A stretch of 64,000 nt of DNA from Clavulina sp. PMI_390 (Eukaryota; Basidiomycota; Agaricomycetes; Cantharellales; Hydnaceae). Made by a program: the position numbers and the translations under genes. Each line of letters starts with the position of its first letter. The stretch's first letter is position 1. Where the stretch lies: contig WIDE01000125.1 in assembly GCA_015039315.1 (NCBI GenBank), positions 24,190 to 88,189 on the forward strand. The letters are read 5' to 3'. Under the pieces are notes generated by a model. It ran no database searches. It was not told the DNA's origin and worked only from the letters and a program-made list of their open reading frames with translations. Below, in pieces: positions 43,768 to 54,991 of this stretch.

Positions 43768-44050
43768 TTATAGACTGCTGTCAAGTATGGAGAACATATC
43801 CGCAGCACATGTTTACATAGTTCTGTCGCTACTTTTCCTTCGACGTGAATCGAAATTTGCCTATGTTTGCAATCCTGACCACCTTGGGCACGAGATTCTT
43901 ATAAATGTGGACATTGATATCTTGGGTTGAGGTGAATTTTGAACTGCCAGGATACCAAGGGGCGATGCGCGCTAACTGAACGAAGAACGATTCCAATATC
44001 GATTATATCTATCGCATTGACAACACTAAAACCCAGATCCTCGCGAATTT

Positions 44051-45326
44051 CTAAGCCATTTTGGCCAACTCGGCGGCCACCAAAGCTTCCAGCTTCTCTT
44101 CGTAAATGAGGAACGTATCGAGTGCCTCTTTGAGCTTCCTCGTCGCCTCTACGTCCTCACCAAAGTGCTTACGATAGCGTGCCTCGTCGTCAGCTACACC
44201 CGTGAGAGCGGCGAAGCGTGCATTGCTTGCAGCAGTCGGGAATGGGTCAATGGGGATGTATTTGCGCTGGAGGGGTTTGATGTCGGAGGGAGTCACGGAG
44301 GATGGCTTCTCGGCAAAGGTGCGGAGGTGGTGTGCTGGGATGGTCAAGGCATCAACGCCTGAGAAGGCCAGTACATCATCCGTGATAATGAAGCTACACG
44401 TTCAAGGGTAAGGGATCGGCGACGATATTGACTAGCGGATAGATATGACATACCTGGCTGGCATCAACACTGTACTTGACTGCACGTCTGGAGCACGATA
44501 ATACGTCCAAATATCCCTTACGACACCAAAGAGCTTGTTCTGATCGACCTCGCCGTTCTTCGCAAAGTGCATTTTGAGCTCATTCACATAGGGTGAGATG
44601 TGGGTGCAACCACACTCGCTCGCGAGAACACCTTGCTGAAGGGAAAACATGGCAGTACCTAGAGTGGCGATTCCATGTTCCTTTTTCAGAATTTTCGCAG
44701 CACTGAGGGCCTCCCACGTGCTGGGGATTTTGATGCAAAGGCGAGACGCGAGTTCTTCCCCGCCGTCAGGAAGGCGACGGGCAAGATCGACAAGCATGCG
44801 TACATCCGCAACAGTGGCGTCGCACGATAGAGCGGAGCGCATTGAGCATTGAATGAAGATCCTACTGTTGGGTTCGAGGTATGGGAGCATTCTTCGGGCG
44901 AGCAGGATCATCTGACACAGAGAAAAAAACAGCGGGATAGGCATGCCCATTCAGTGGGATTCTTAGGCCGAAAGCTGGCTTATCGGAGAAGCGGATGATA
45001 CACACGACCAACTTCACCCCAGCGCCTACACGTTGCTCAGGATCCGCCTCAAAGGCGACAGCATGTTTGCACGCCTCTTGCAATATAGCAGCACAAATTT
45101 CAGGGTCCTTTGTCAACTCGAATAGGGCGATGAACTGATTTGAGGTCACTCCGGCAAACGGGCCGAGTTCTTTCCCCACTAGAGAGAAGAGTGATTATAT
45201 AGCTGTTGGAGCAATCAATCTTGGGGAAATTAGGACGGGGCACTTACAGTCCGTATCGAGCGAATCGCACATCACCACGCCGAACGATCGAAGCTGCTCA
45301 AGAATCGTAGGGTTTGAGTCCGCCAT
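44051..45326 (-). CDS. Transaldolase family enzyme (342 aa)
   Basis: Transaldolase moves a dihydroxyacetone unit between sugar phosphates in the non-oxidative pentose phosphate pathway (cytosol). Four exons keep frame: 45326-45248, 45178-45030, 44911-44454, 44393-44051. The Schiff-base lysine lies in 'RLCIKIPSTWEALSAAKIL', followed by 'GIATLGTAMFSLQQGVLASECGCTHISPYV'. The N-terminus 'LEQLRSFGVVMCDSLDTD' fits the start of the TIM barrel with its Asp. The sequence is unlike typical housekeeping TAL1 in several places, so it may be a specialised paralogue. It sits between two arabinanase genes and shares a 906-bp divergent region with GH43 gene B, which suggests a link to arabinose use. Confidence 0.82.
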
Positions 45327-45936
45327 CTTCAGTCGCAAGGTGGAGGCACAAGATGGATGGAGGATGTACACCTCCCATGCTTATCAATCCATTGCCTCGA
45401 GGAGGTCACAAGATCCACGCCAAGGGTGGAGGGCTGAACGAATTTGCCAGTTACAGTGTTGTACCGTATTGCTGTCGAGACTCGGGGCTTGTTTGATTTG
45501 TTGTCGCCTGTGGTTACAACTTTTCGCCTCCTCGGCATCCACTGCCCTTCCTAACAACAGCATCAGCAAGAAGGACTATATGTATATCCCTCATCTACTA
45601 TGTCAGTACGATGAAAGAACAAATCCTCGTTTGGGTATCTGGGGTCCATCCCTTTTTGAGGCGTGCTCCTTGGAAGTATCCAAACTTGGCTCCACCCACT
45701 ATGAAGCACAAGTGTTTAGCATCCGTCCGTTTATAAGTCCTCACCGGTTGTGGCTCATCTTGGATCTCGGCCACTCAGTATCCCGGATGTATTCCGAGCC
45801 GGAGGAGCCTCGGGGCAGATCATCGGGTTTTCCCCGCTATAATAAGAATAACGACAGCCGTCCTTGCTCATGATGAACTTCGACAAACTAAAAGCCCCGA
45901 CTTGGAACTGCTTCTGAAATTGTTAACCAGGTAACA

Positions 45937-46142
45937 CGGTCCGCCCCTATGCCGGCCTTCCTTTCCGCAAATTGCTTGTTAGCTTCAGTCGGACCGCCTG
46001 AGTCAGGTGGGGTGTTACGCCACCCTAACCCTCCCTCCTTCGAAATCTCAATTCACTTAGCTACTCGAGAATTATTGACAGTTGTGAAGTAAATTCTCTT
46101 GGCATGGTCTTGGCATGTTAAGGATGCAGCATACGCGGTCCG
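45937..46142. promoter_or_regulatory. Cluster of three CGGWCCG palindromes upstream of GH43 gene B
   Basis: CGGTCCG at 45937-45943, CGGACCG at 45990-45996, CGGTCCG at 46136-46142; 296, 243 and 97 bp before the GH43 B start. The order T-A-T and similar spacing recur upstream of gene C. CGG half-sites facing each other across one base are the kind of site bound by Zn2Cys6 regulators; no binding has been shown. The region also lies upstream of transaldolase (start 45326, minus). Confidence 0.5.
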
Positions 46143-46160
46143 CTATCAATGCTGCCGTGA

Positions 46161-46167
46161 TATAAGT
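46161..46167 (+). promoter_or_regulatory. TATA-like box of GH43 gene B
   Basis: TATAAGT, 72 bp before the ATG at 46233, downstream of the CGGWCCG cluster. Confidence 0.5.
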
Positions 46168-46232
46168 TTGTTGAGCTGTGAGGGGTGAATCCATTGACAA
46201 CCCCCGCTAGTCCTCACAAAGTCCTTCAGATA

Positions 46233-47566
46233 ATGACTTTCCTCAAGAGAGCCCTTACTTTTGCTACTCTTGTCGGGTCCGCTTTGGCGTATCCCAATCC
46301 TGGCACCGTGACGGGTGCCTATACGGGTGTGCACGATCCCAGTAAGCTCTGCAAGGATAGTAGCGGAAAGTACTGGCTCTTCTCGACCGGGTACGTGGAA
46401 ATTGTGGATCTATGGTGTAGAAATATTTACCTTGCCACTTCCCGGTCGCTAGTGTCGGTATTCCGATCCGAACTTCAACCGATCGAACTGCATGGGTGAG
46501 CGCTGGCACCGTGTGGCCAAACGGCGCCTCATGGACCGACGCATACACTGGCACCTCCAACGGGAACCTATGGGCACCAGATTGTTATATCCAGGGCTCG
46601 AAATTTATCGTACGTCTCGTATTTTGACGCTCAGAGCACGTCGGATTGAGTGTTGATGAATATTTGGACCGACCATCAAACTCTTCTAGCTGTACTATGC
46701 GGCATCGAGTTTCGGCTCTCAGAACTCAGCCATATTCATGGCTACTAGCACTACCGGTGCCTCAGGCAGCTGGACGAACCAAGGCTTGGTCACGTCGAGC
46801 AGTAGCTCGAACACGTACAATGCCATTGACCCCGACCTTGTCATTGATGGTAGCAACTGGTGGTTGGTCTTCGGTTCCTACTGGAATGGAATTCAGCTGT
46901 GAGTCCGGCGATTATGTCTTTTTGTCACCACTTACTCAACATCATTGTATATGATAGCGTACCCATTGGCTCCAGCACGGGCAAGCTCACGGGCTCTTCA
47001 ATCTACGCTCTTGCCAGCTACAGCGGCGGAATTGAAGCCCCTGGTATCTTCAAATACGGCTCCTACTACTATCTTTTCGTTAGGTTAGTAATCGCCGAGA
47101 ATGCCAACACGTGTCTGAAGTTCACTTTATTTCGCCTCCATCTCGTAGCCGTGACACTTGCTGTGAGGGGACTTCTAGCACGTACAACATCAGAGCTGTT
47201 CGGTCTTCTAGCATCACCGGTCCTTATGTTGATAATAATGGGAAGAGCTTCGCCAGCGGCGGTGGTTACCTTGTTCTCGCGACCCATGGCACCGTGAGTT
47301 TTATCAATGGCATCCTGAGCCGACTGACCTCTGCAGCTAATCGGTCTATGTTTGGCTAGATTTACGGTCCCGGTGGACAGTCCGTTTACCAAGATTCCGA
47401 TGCGGTCGTCCTCGTCTACCATTATTACACCAGCACCAGCTCGTACGTATTCTCGCTCAAGTCCCTGTCAATTGAAATCCCCTCGGCTTACCATCCATTC
47501 GATTTGTACAGGAACTTGGGCATCAATCTGCTCGACTTCAGCAGTGGCTGGCCTGTCGCTTACTAA
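46233..47566 (+). CDS. Secreted GH43 arabinanase-type glycoside hydrolase, gene B
   Basis: Signal peptide MTFLKRALTFATLVGSALAY, then 'VHDPSKLCKDSSGKYWLFSTG' (base Asp), 'AIDPDLVIDGSNWWLVFGSYW', 'GGIEAPGIFKYGSYYYLF' (acid Glu), 'SRDTCCEGTSSTYNIRAVRSS' and 'GINLLDFSSGWPVAY' at the end. Introns correspond to those of gene C. It is more like gene C than gene A, including the block 'YIQGSKFI', so B and C are the younger pair. An upstream CGGWCCG cluster and TATA box suggest inducible control. It is predicted to cut arabinan; the exact endo/exo mode cannot be read from the sequence. Confidence 0.87.
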
Positions 47567-47876
47567 CCATACACAATCCGCCCGAGCATGTTTTCCATGT
47601 CTGCAGTACATGTGCAACATACTTGTTTCCTTCAACCTCATGAGATTCAGTTGGTTATGCAAAGCATTGAGAATGTGAGGTCGAACACTTTGATTTTGAG
47701 TGACGCACAATGTTTCGTTCTGAATGTGAGGCTCTGAATATATTCCACAAATTTGGTCTTGGATTCAATGGCAGAAGACTCATCATTAGCTCCTAAGAAG
47801 CTTCGGGACTGAGCACATTCAAGCCTCCTTCGGCGTCTGAACGGAAGCTAATTGTGCTATTATTAGATTCTTAGCA

Positions 47877-48067
47877 CGGTCCGTCTAGCCCCGGATCCTA
47901 TTTTCCTCGCCCTTCGCTACAATCACTCGGACCGTCGTTTACGATTTGTCTGGTCATACTCACCTCCATCACCATGCATTACGACGATTCGTACCCTCTT
48001 TATCCATTATCGGAAGTGTTTTTTTCTAGGGGACAATTCTCCGCTATTGCACTAGCTCTCCGGTCCG
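47877..48067. promoter_or_regulatory. Cluster of three CGGWCCG palindromes upstream of GH43 gene C
   Basis: CGGTCCG at 47877-47883, CGGACCG at 47928-47934, CGGTCCG at 48061-48067; 270, 219 and 86 bp before the ATG. The motifs are kept while the sequence between them differs considerably from that upstream of gene B. Confidence 0.5.
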
Positions 48068-48077
48068 CTGGTGCTGC

Positions 48078-48084
48078 TATAAAT
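48078..48084 (+). promoter_or_regulatory. TATA-like box of GH43 gene C
   Basis: TATAAAT, 69 bp before the ATG at 48147 and 11 bp after the last CGGTCCG. Confidence 0.5.
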
Positions 48085-48146
48085 GCTTGAGCCTGCCGTA
48101 GTCCTTTGGTGCTTGTGGAACAGATCTCCCTTCCAGGTATCGAACG

Positions 48147-49489
48147 ATGGTTATCATTAAATCAATAATTGCCCTCGCTACTCTCTTCAGCTCCGTTTCG
48201 GCCTACCCCAATCCCGGGACTGTGACTGGTGATTATACCGGTGTGCACGATCCCAGTAAGCTCTGCAAAGACAGCAGTGGAAAGTACTGGCTCTTCTCGA
48301 CTGGGTGCGTTACAGCTATACCTATTAAATGGGTTTGGTTGACCAAGCTGACGTGATCGATGCAGTGTTGGCATAGAGATCCGAACCTCTACCGACCGAA
48401 TTAACTTTGTGGACGCTGGCGTCGTCTGGCCGGATGGTGCCTCTTGGACTGATGCATATACTGGCACATCAGACGGGTCCCTTTGGGCGCCCGACTGTTA
48501 TATCCAGGGCTCGAAATTTATCGTACGTCTCCGTTTACGTCGTATTTCGAGGCTCAGAGCACGTCGGATTGAGTGTTGATGAGTATTTGGCTCATTCTAC
48601 AAGCTGTACTATGCAGCGTCCAGCTTCGGCTCTCAGTATTCTGCTATTTTTATGGCAACGAGCACGAGCGGTGCTTCTGGAACCTGGACCAATGAAGGCT
48701 TGGTGACATCCAGCAGCAGCGCTAATACCTACAACGCTATTGATCCCGACCTCGTTATTGATGGCAGCAACTGGTGGCTCGTTTTTGGATCGTATTGGAA
48801 TGGCATCCAACTGTGAGACTCTCACTTGCAACTTGATGCATAGCAACTCAACTTGGAACCATGCTCTACCTTGGCAGTGTTCCAATTGGGTCGAGCACCG
48901 GCAAGCTCACGGGGTCCTCGATCTATGCACTGGCGAGCTACAGCGGTGGTATTGAAGCCCCTGGCATATTCAAATACGGCTCATACTACTACCTCTTTGT
49001 CAGGTAAGCCGATGCATTATCACATGACGTGGGAAAACTAATGCTATATTTGTTCCGCGCAGTCGTGACACGTGCTGCGAGGGAATTTCCAGCACATACA
49101 ATATCCGTGCCGTTCGTTCAACCAGCATCACTGGCCCATATGTCGATAACAACGGCCTGAGCTTTGCAAGCGGCGGTGGTTATTTGGTCCTTGAGACCCA
49201 TGGAACTGTAAGTCCTTTCAGAAATGCGAAAAACGAGCAACATGGGAAGAGATGAGGGCTTACCATCTATCACCAATAATTGTACGAACAGATCTACGGG
49301 CCCGGCGGTCAATCCGTTTATCAAGATACCGACGCAGTTGTCCTTGTGTATCATTACTACACGACTGTTGGCTCGTGAGTACTGGTTGCTTCACCAATCC
49401 GCGCCAAGCTCAAGCGTTATTTTTGTTTTTGTAGGAACTTGGGGATCAATTTACTCGACTTTAGCACGGGCTGGCCAGTCGCATACTAG
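48147..49489 (+). CDS. Secreted GH43 arabinanase-type glycoside hydrolase, gene C (310 aa)
   Basis: Seven exons keep frame: 48147-48304, 48366-48522, 48604-48812, 48878-49003, 49063-49207, 49292-49374, 49435-49489. Signal peptide MVIIKSIIALATLFSSVSAY; catalytic motifs 'VHDPSKLCKD', 'AIDPDLVIDG' and 'GGIEAPGIFKYG' are all present; 310 residues is the usual size for a single-domain arabinanase. Its downstream flank (about 49590-49780) is repeated near 53990-54140, so this gene was part of a larger duplicated block together with the GH71 gene that follows. Confidence 0.9.
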
Positions 49490-50485
49490 CCGCACGTCAT
49501 TGCCAAGAATCATGTACATGTCTGCAGCACATGTCTACATAGCTATAATACTAATTTTTTTCGTTGAAGGCATCAGGTGTTCCTGTCGCATCCTTGTCAA
49601 TTATATTTGGACACGCGCTTGTGATTTACGGCTTGCCAAGTCCTCGCAAGAAGTTCGGCCAGCCGCCACATTGATTATTCGCGCTGATTCTCACCTAAAT
49701 ACAAATATAAACTGCGTGATTTTGATCAGAGGTGGGGTAGGATATTAGCGGAAGATCGAATAAAGGAGTCTCAGATAGATGGCAATTTCTGCAGTGTGGC
49801 TCACGAGACCACCGGCCAGATTACTCGAGGAATTATGAAAACTGAGTACCACGGAGTTGAGGCCAGCAATGCCCATGTCTATGAAGTGGAACATCGAAAA
49901 ACCTCTCTCGTCGTAATATCGGTCCGTTAAATTGAAGACATATTTTGTTCCATGTGTCCCAGGCTGCTTCTACAATGAAGATTTCGGAGAAGTGCATCGC
50001 AAGCACAGACAGGTTGACAGGTCATGTGTGGTCTATGGACTAGGGGCGATCCTAGGCCTCGGCACCAGTATTACCTATAACTTTTATGATCACTCATGGA
50101 GCCATGATAGTTCATGAACCACGGCATGTGGGGGGGGGGGAGGAGGGATGAGATGTGTATACCTATTTGGCTCTATTGTGGCCTATTGTCTCCGCTTTCT
50201 CTAGCAGTCTTCCGTGATACCGTTCCCGCGTGCGACTACAACTAAAACCAACTATCGTGGCAGAATATCCGGAGAAATTTTTAGGATGGGGTGGCCAGCC
50301 TCTCTGGCTCCTCCGACCGACTCTTGTCTTGTGACCATAGCGCATCATTCTAGTTCGACGGAGAAACATTCTCGATGTTCAAACTCTGCCAAGACTTTTT
50401 TGCTAATTGAATCTATAAGGCTCTATGAGTTGAAGAAACCACCCTCTTGCTCTTGGCATAGAAGCTTAGTGATTTCTCGATGAGT

Positions 50486-50521
50486 GACACCGTCCGGTCC
50501 CGCCGATCAATCCGAGCCATC
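50486..50521 (+). promoter_or_regulatory. Conserved upstream block of GH71 gene 1
   Basis: A 36-bp block beginning GACACCGTCCGG recurs with two mismatches at 54852-54887. In both cases it lies exactly 140 bp before the ATG. Flanking sequence is less similar. It contains CCG/CGG triplets of the kind bound by zinc-cluster regulators (inference). Confidence 0.45.
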
Positions 50522-50547
50522 CAGCAGCCACGAGCATCTGGGCTTGG

Positions 50548-50554
50548 TATAAAT
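50548..50554 (+). promoter_or_regulatory. TATA box of GH71 gene 1
   Basis: TATAAAT, 78 bp before ATG 50626; the same distance as in GH71 gene 2. Confidence 0.55.
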
Positions 50555-50625
50555 GCCACTTCGGCTCGTCTTAAACCATCAAGGGCGCCTCAAAGCCTTC
50601 ACTGCTTAGTTGGAATATTGTCAGC

Positions 50626-52964
50626 ATGCGGTTTTTGTCTGCATTTGCTTCCCTACTCTCTATGGGGCTCCATCTATCAGCCACACATGCGTTTGTGATT
50701 CCCCCAGGGGAGAAGTTCAACCTAGAAGGAAGGGCTGCGGCGACTGACAAGCTCGTATTCTGCCACTTCATGGTATGTTTTGGCATCCAACAAAAGATCT
50801 TTGACCCAAGCTGTCTTTCCTCTCAAGATTGGTATCGTCGCAGACAGAACTAGTGCTGCTGACTTCGATGCAGATATGCAGCGCGCCAAAAGCTTGGGGA
50901 TCGATGCATTTGCGCTCAATATTGGTGTGGACGGGTACACAGATCAGCAGCTCGGTTATGCCTATCAGTCCGCCGCCAACAATGGCATGAAGGTCAGCGT
51001 CCGATTTCTCGTTCCAATAAGCGCCTCTTCACGAAATTGATGTCTCTGCCTTTGATTAGGTGTTTATATCTTTCGACTTCAATTGGTACAGTGCCAGCTC
51101 GGGAGCGTCTGCCGTGGGCGCCAAAATTGCCCAGTATGCATCCTTGCCAGCCCAGCTTTTCATCGGCTCTGCTGCGTTTGCGTCATCTTTTGCTGGTGAT
51201 GGCGTCGATGTTGCCACCATTCGAAGCACCGCTGGCCGTGATGTCTTCTGGGCCCCCAACTTCCACCCCGGGCAAGGCGATTTTAGCCAAGTCCAAGCTG
51301 CATTGAACTGGATGGCTTGGCCTAACAATGGTAACAACAAGTGCGCGTGATGCAGTTCAAAATATCGAAGTGTTGTCTTATAGCTGAGGTCTGTTTTGAT
51401 TACTAGGGCGCCCGATGCGAGTGGCAATATCAGTGTTATCGCTGGTGACCAGAGCTACATCTCTGCTCTGGGCGGCAAGCCTTTGATTGCTCGTGGGTTA
51501 CCGAATGATTAAATTTTGATTTCATTGCCATCTCACAGCCATTGATGCAGCTGCTTCTGGGTGGTTCTCTACCCACTTTGGTCCCGAGGTCTCGTACAGC
51601 AAAAACTGGGTCTTCCCTGGTGACCTGCTCTGGTACAATCGATGGGTCGAAATTCTTGCGGAGAAGCCTCAATATATCGAGATCATCACATGGAACGACT
51701 AGTAAGTGTCAAGGTACTTGACCATGATCAGATAACCTTGAATAATCTCTCGTTTTCAGCGGCGAGTCTCATTACATCGGTCCACTCTCTTCCCCACACA
51801 ACGACGATGGAAACTCCAAATGGGTGAATGATATGCCACATAATGGTTGGCTCGATATGGCAAAGCCATTCATCGCGGCTTGGAAAGCTGGTGCCTCTAC
51901 CCCCACGATCACATCTGATCAGATCATCTACTGGTATCGCGTTGCTCCCAGAGACCTCAACTGTGATGCGACTGATACCACCATGCAACCCGCTAACAAT
52001 GCTTCCGGCAATTACTTCGAGGGCAGACCGTCCGGCTGGCAGAGCATGGAGGACGCAGTGTTCATCGTCCCCATGCTTACGAGCGCCGGAACCATCGTGG
52101 TTAACTCGGGTGGTAATGAGTACATCTATAACGCTCCTGCTGGTGCTAGCGCGTTCCAGGTCCCGATGGGTGTCGGTTCGCAGTACTTCGAACTACGGAG
52201 GAATGGCGCTTCCGTCATGAGCGCGACCTCACTCAGGCAGATCCTCAACGAGTGCCCATGCGGGTAATTATGCTTTATCCAAGAGTTTGATTAGACTTCT
52301 GACCTGTTTGACACTCATGGTAGCATCTACAACTTCAATGCCTACGTCGGTACCGTTCCTGAGGGAACTCGGGATGTTCTTGCCCCTGCTGGACTGACTC
52401 AACTCACAAGCGGTCTCAAAGTGGCCTGTGCAGCCAGCCCTTCGCTTGCCACCACGCCTCCCGCGACTACCGCCGCCACCGCCACGTCAACTATTGGGGG
52501 CGGTACCAGCGGCCCGACAAGCACTTCTACAGCCTCTGGTACATCGAAGACAACAACCACCACTAGCGCAACTAAAACTACCACCACTACTACTACCACA
52601 AAGGGCACAACGACTACCACCAGCACGAGCTCGGCAGCATCTTCCACAACCACCCTCGCCCCCGTGGACTGCACTGGTGTCGTGACATGGTCGGCTACTA
52701 CTAGCTTTGATGGTGGTTCCATCGTTCAGTATAGTACGTATAATGCATGGCTACTCATTTACACCCACTAACCCATATTGTTTCATCCAATCAGAGGGTA
52801 TCGAGTATAAAGCCCAATGGATCAATTATGACGAGCCACCAGACCAAGGCGTCAAGTAAGTTCTCTTTTGGCAACTTTGGGCACATTAATATCCCTGACG
52901 TGTATGCGCCTTGCACCTTTCCAGCATTTACTATGTCTGGCAGCCTACCGGATACTGCAAGTAG
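50626..52964 (+). CDS. Secreted GH71 alpha-1,3-glucanase (mutanase), gene 1 (614 aa)
   Basis: Cleaves alpha-1,3-glucan of fungal walls. Nine exons keep frame: 50626-50772, 50828-50992, 51060-51340, 51407-51492, 51551-51701, 51760-52263, 52324-52733, 52795-52855, 52925-52964. Signal peptide MRFLSAFASLLSMGLHLSATHA, then 'KLVFCHFMIGIV', 'KSLGIDAFALNIG', 'VFISFDFNWY', 'FWAPNFHPGQGDF', 'GDLLWYNRWVEI', 'IIEITWND'-type 'IEIITWNDYGESHYIGPL' (acidic catalytic region) and 'PHNDDGNSKWVNDMPHNGWLDM'. A Thr/Ser-rich linker joins a C-terminal module ('DCTGVVTW ... GGSIVQY-KGIEYKAQWINYDEPPDQG ... YYVWQPTGYCK') resembling CBM5/12 chitin-binding modules. It follows GH43 gene C in a duplicated block. Confidence 0.92.
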
Positions 52965-53429
52965 ACTCACTGTCATCGGAACGTCCTGTCTTGTTCCTTG
53001 CAATATGGCGGCGACAGACAGACTGGCGATCCTCGTTGTAGGATACTTTTGCGCAAACTTTGTCACTTCGCTTTTTCCTGTCCGATTTTGGTCTAGTATG
53101 TTTTCCCTTGGTTCAGTGCTATCAGATTGTGTTGTAAATGTAACGGCTACAAAGAGGCGGATCACCAATATGTTGAATACCCTTCATCGATATACATCGT
53201 GTGTGAATCAAGTTGCGCTTCTCAACATCCATCTTGCATGAAAGCATCCTCCATCTTATATATTCAGGGATCAACCTCGAGAGGATCTAGACACAGAGGG
53301 ACAAATGCCATAGATCGCTGTCTCGATAAGCGCACCAGTGGAAAGCGAACGAAGGGCTTAGGATTCTTCACAATCCACTTCATAAAGCTTGATCCACTGC
53401 CGCAGCTTTGGCGACTTGATTATTTGCAA

Positions 53430-53870
53430 GTCATCCTACCTTATCAATGCAACCGCACTGATGGAAAATCGTCTGAATAACCGCTTGATGATACGAAGTG
53501 GAGTTTCATGGGCGCTAGCAGTTACCTTGTCCTTGAGACAGGGTGAGGTCTGGAAACTATCAACACAGTGCAGTCGAAACGACACTAACCAAACAGCCCT
53601 GCCATGGTCGCGCGGATATATTCATGAGCCTGGCATCCAATCTATTTATCATATATCGGCGCACTTGTTTCTATGTATTACCACTACATGACCGTTGCTC
53701 GTGGGTATGGGTTGCCATCCACAACGTGCCAAGCTACAGTTTTATTCTTGTCTCTTCAGGAAGCCAGACATATATCATTTCGACGGGCCGGCCACTCTTG
53801 TGCTATTTATACCTTACCGCCAAGGATTGTAGACAGGCCCGCAGCACATGTCTACATTGTTACTCTCGTT
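53430..53870 (+). pseudogene. Decayed 3' part of a GH43 gene
   Basis: 'GASSYLVLETG' followed by gtgagg (about 53508-53545) matches exon 5 end 'ASGGGYLVLETHGT'. 'LCITTT'/'tattaccactacatgaccgttg' (about 53672-53700) matches 'YHYYTTVG'. 'cagcacatgtctacat' (about 53841) matches the 3' flank of GH43 gene C (about 49526). Frames are broken and the 5' exons, with two of the catalytic acids, are gone. It lies upstream of GH71 gene 2 exactly as GH43 gene C lies upstream of GH71 gene 1. Confidence 0.75.
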
Positions 53871-54851
53871 CGAATTCATCAGCATTTCCCCGCGCCCGTG
53901 ATCTCAATTGCTGTTTCAACATGCTCACAGTTATGAGATTAAAAGAGCGTGGTTGGATCAATCACTCATGATTCTCAGGGATATTGCTCGTTACGGCTTG
54001 CCGAGCCCTCGCAAGAAGTTCGGTCAGCCGCACATCGATTATTGGCGTTGATTCTCACACAGGTACGAACATAATAAACACAATGTGTGACTTTGATCAG
54101 AGTTGGGGTAGAATATTGGCGGAAGATCGAATAAACGAGAATGTAGACAGACAAGTGGTGGCTTCTAGAATCTGGGGCACTCACCTGTAAAATTACTCTG
54201 GCGCAACTGTGAAAACTGAGTACCACGGCTTTGAGGCTAGTAATGCCCATACCTATGGAATGGAAGAGCAAATGATTACTTTCGAGGTAATGTCGGTTCC
54301 TCATGTTGAAGAAAGATATAGTGTCAAGCACACAATGCTAATCCTCCGTTGGAATTACCAGGTGGCGCAAGAGCTAGCAAACACCCAAAGTTGATGGGTC
54401 ATGGGTGATCCACGAGCAAGCTAGAAGCCAGAGCTTGACATCGATTATATGTGAGATGGCGATAAGCATCTAGAAGTCCATGAAGGTTGATGATCCACAA
54501 GATTGCCATCGGGCATGAGACGGGCACTTGTTTGAGCTTGTTGTGACGTATAGTCTCCGCTCTGTTTTTGGGCTCCTGCTGTTGTTCCCCCCCGATCCAA
54601 AGTTCTAGTGTTACCGAGAAATACGCTTGGAGCTCTTTTTGACCCAAATCCATGGGACGTCATCGGCTTTCTGGAATCGTTGCGCTCACAGGGCACATGT
54701 GATTGTTGCATATTACTCCAGTTTCGACGGAGAAACATTTTAGAGGTTCAAGCTCCCAAAGACTTCCCATAATTACATTGAAAAGCTTCCATGGATTCAA
54801 GGGCACCATCTCTTGCTCTTAGTGCTTAAGCTTATTGATGATTTTATATCT

Positions 54852-54887
54852 GACACCGTCCGGCCCCGCCGATCAATCCGAACCATC
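54852..54887 (+). promoter_or_regulatory. Conserved upstream block of GH71 gene 2
   Basis: Partner of 50486-50521 (34 of 36 bases identical by eye), 140 bp before ATG 54992. Confidence 0.45.
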
Positions 54888-54913
54888 TGACAGCCGCACC
54901 TATCTGAGACAGG

Positions 54914-54920
54914 TATAAAA
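54914..54920 (+). promoter_or_regulatory. TATA box of GH71 gene 2
   Basis: TATAAAA, 78 bp before ATG 54992. Confidence 0.6.
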
Positions 54921-54991
54921 GTCCTCTTGGATTCGTCTCAAACGTCCAAGGTATCCTTGATTCCTTCGTTGTCTCGTTGCGATCTTTCAGC

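Larger units (their letters stand above)
49490..50625. other. Intergenic between GH43 gene C and GH71 gene 1
   Basis: No gene seen. It contains a poly-G run near 50131-50141 and a flank shared with 53990-54975. The last 140 bp hold a conserved promoter block and a TATA box, listed separately. Confidence 0.45.
53965..54991. repeat. Duplicated flank between GH43 and GH71 (pairs with about 49590-50625)
   Basis: Shared stretches include 'tacggcttgcc.ag.cctcgcaagaagttcgg' (49627/53993), 'gcggaagatcgaataaa' (49748/54119), 'gaaaactgagtaccacgg' (49837/54211) and 'tcgacggagaaacatt' (50354/54724), in the same order. No gene seen within it. Confidence 0.7.

Noticed and set aside
50131..50141. Poly-G run as a structured (quadruplex) regulatory element
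   Set aside because: A single uninterrupted G tract, absent from the duplicate flank at 54 kb; likely simple replication slippage.
52399..52722. Hydrophobic Val-rich open frame (minus), membrane-protein-like
   Set aside because: Antisense of the Thr-rich (ACN) linker of GH71 gene 1; reverse-strand reading of ACC/ACT repeats always yields Val/Gly.
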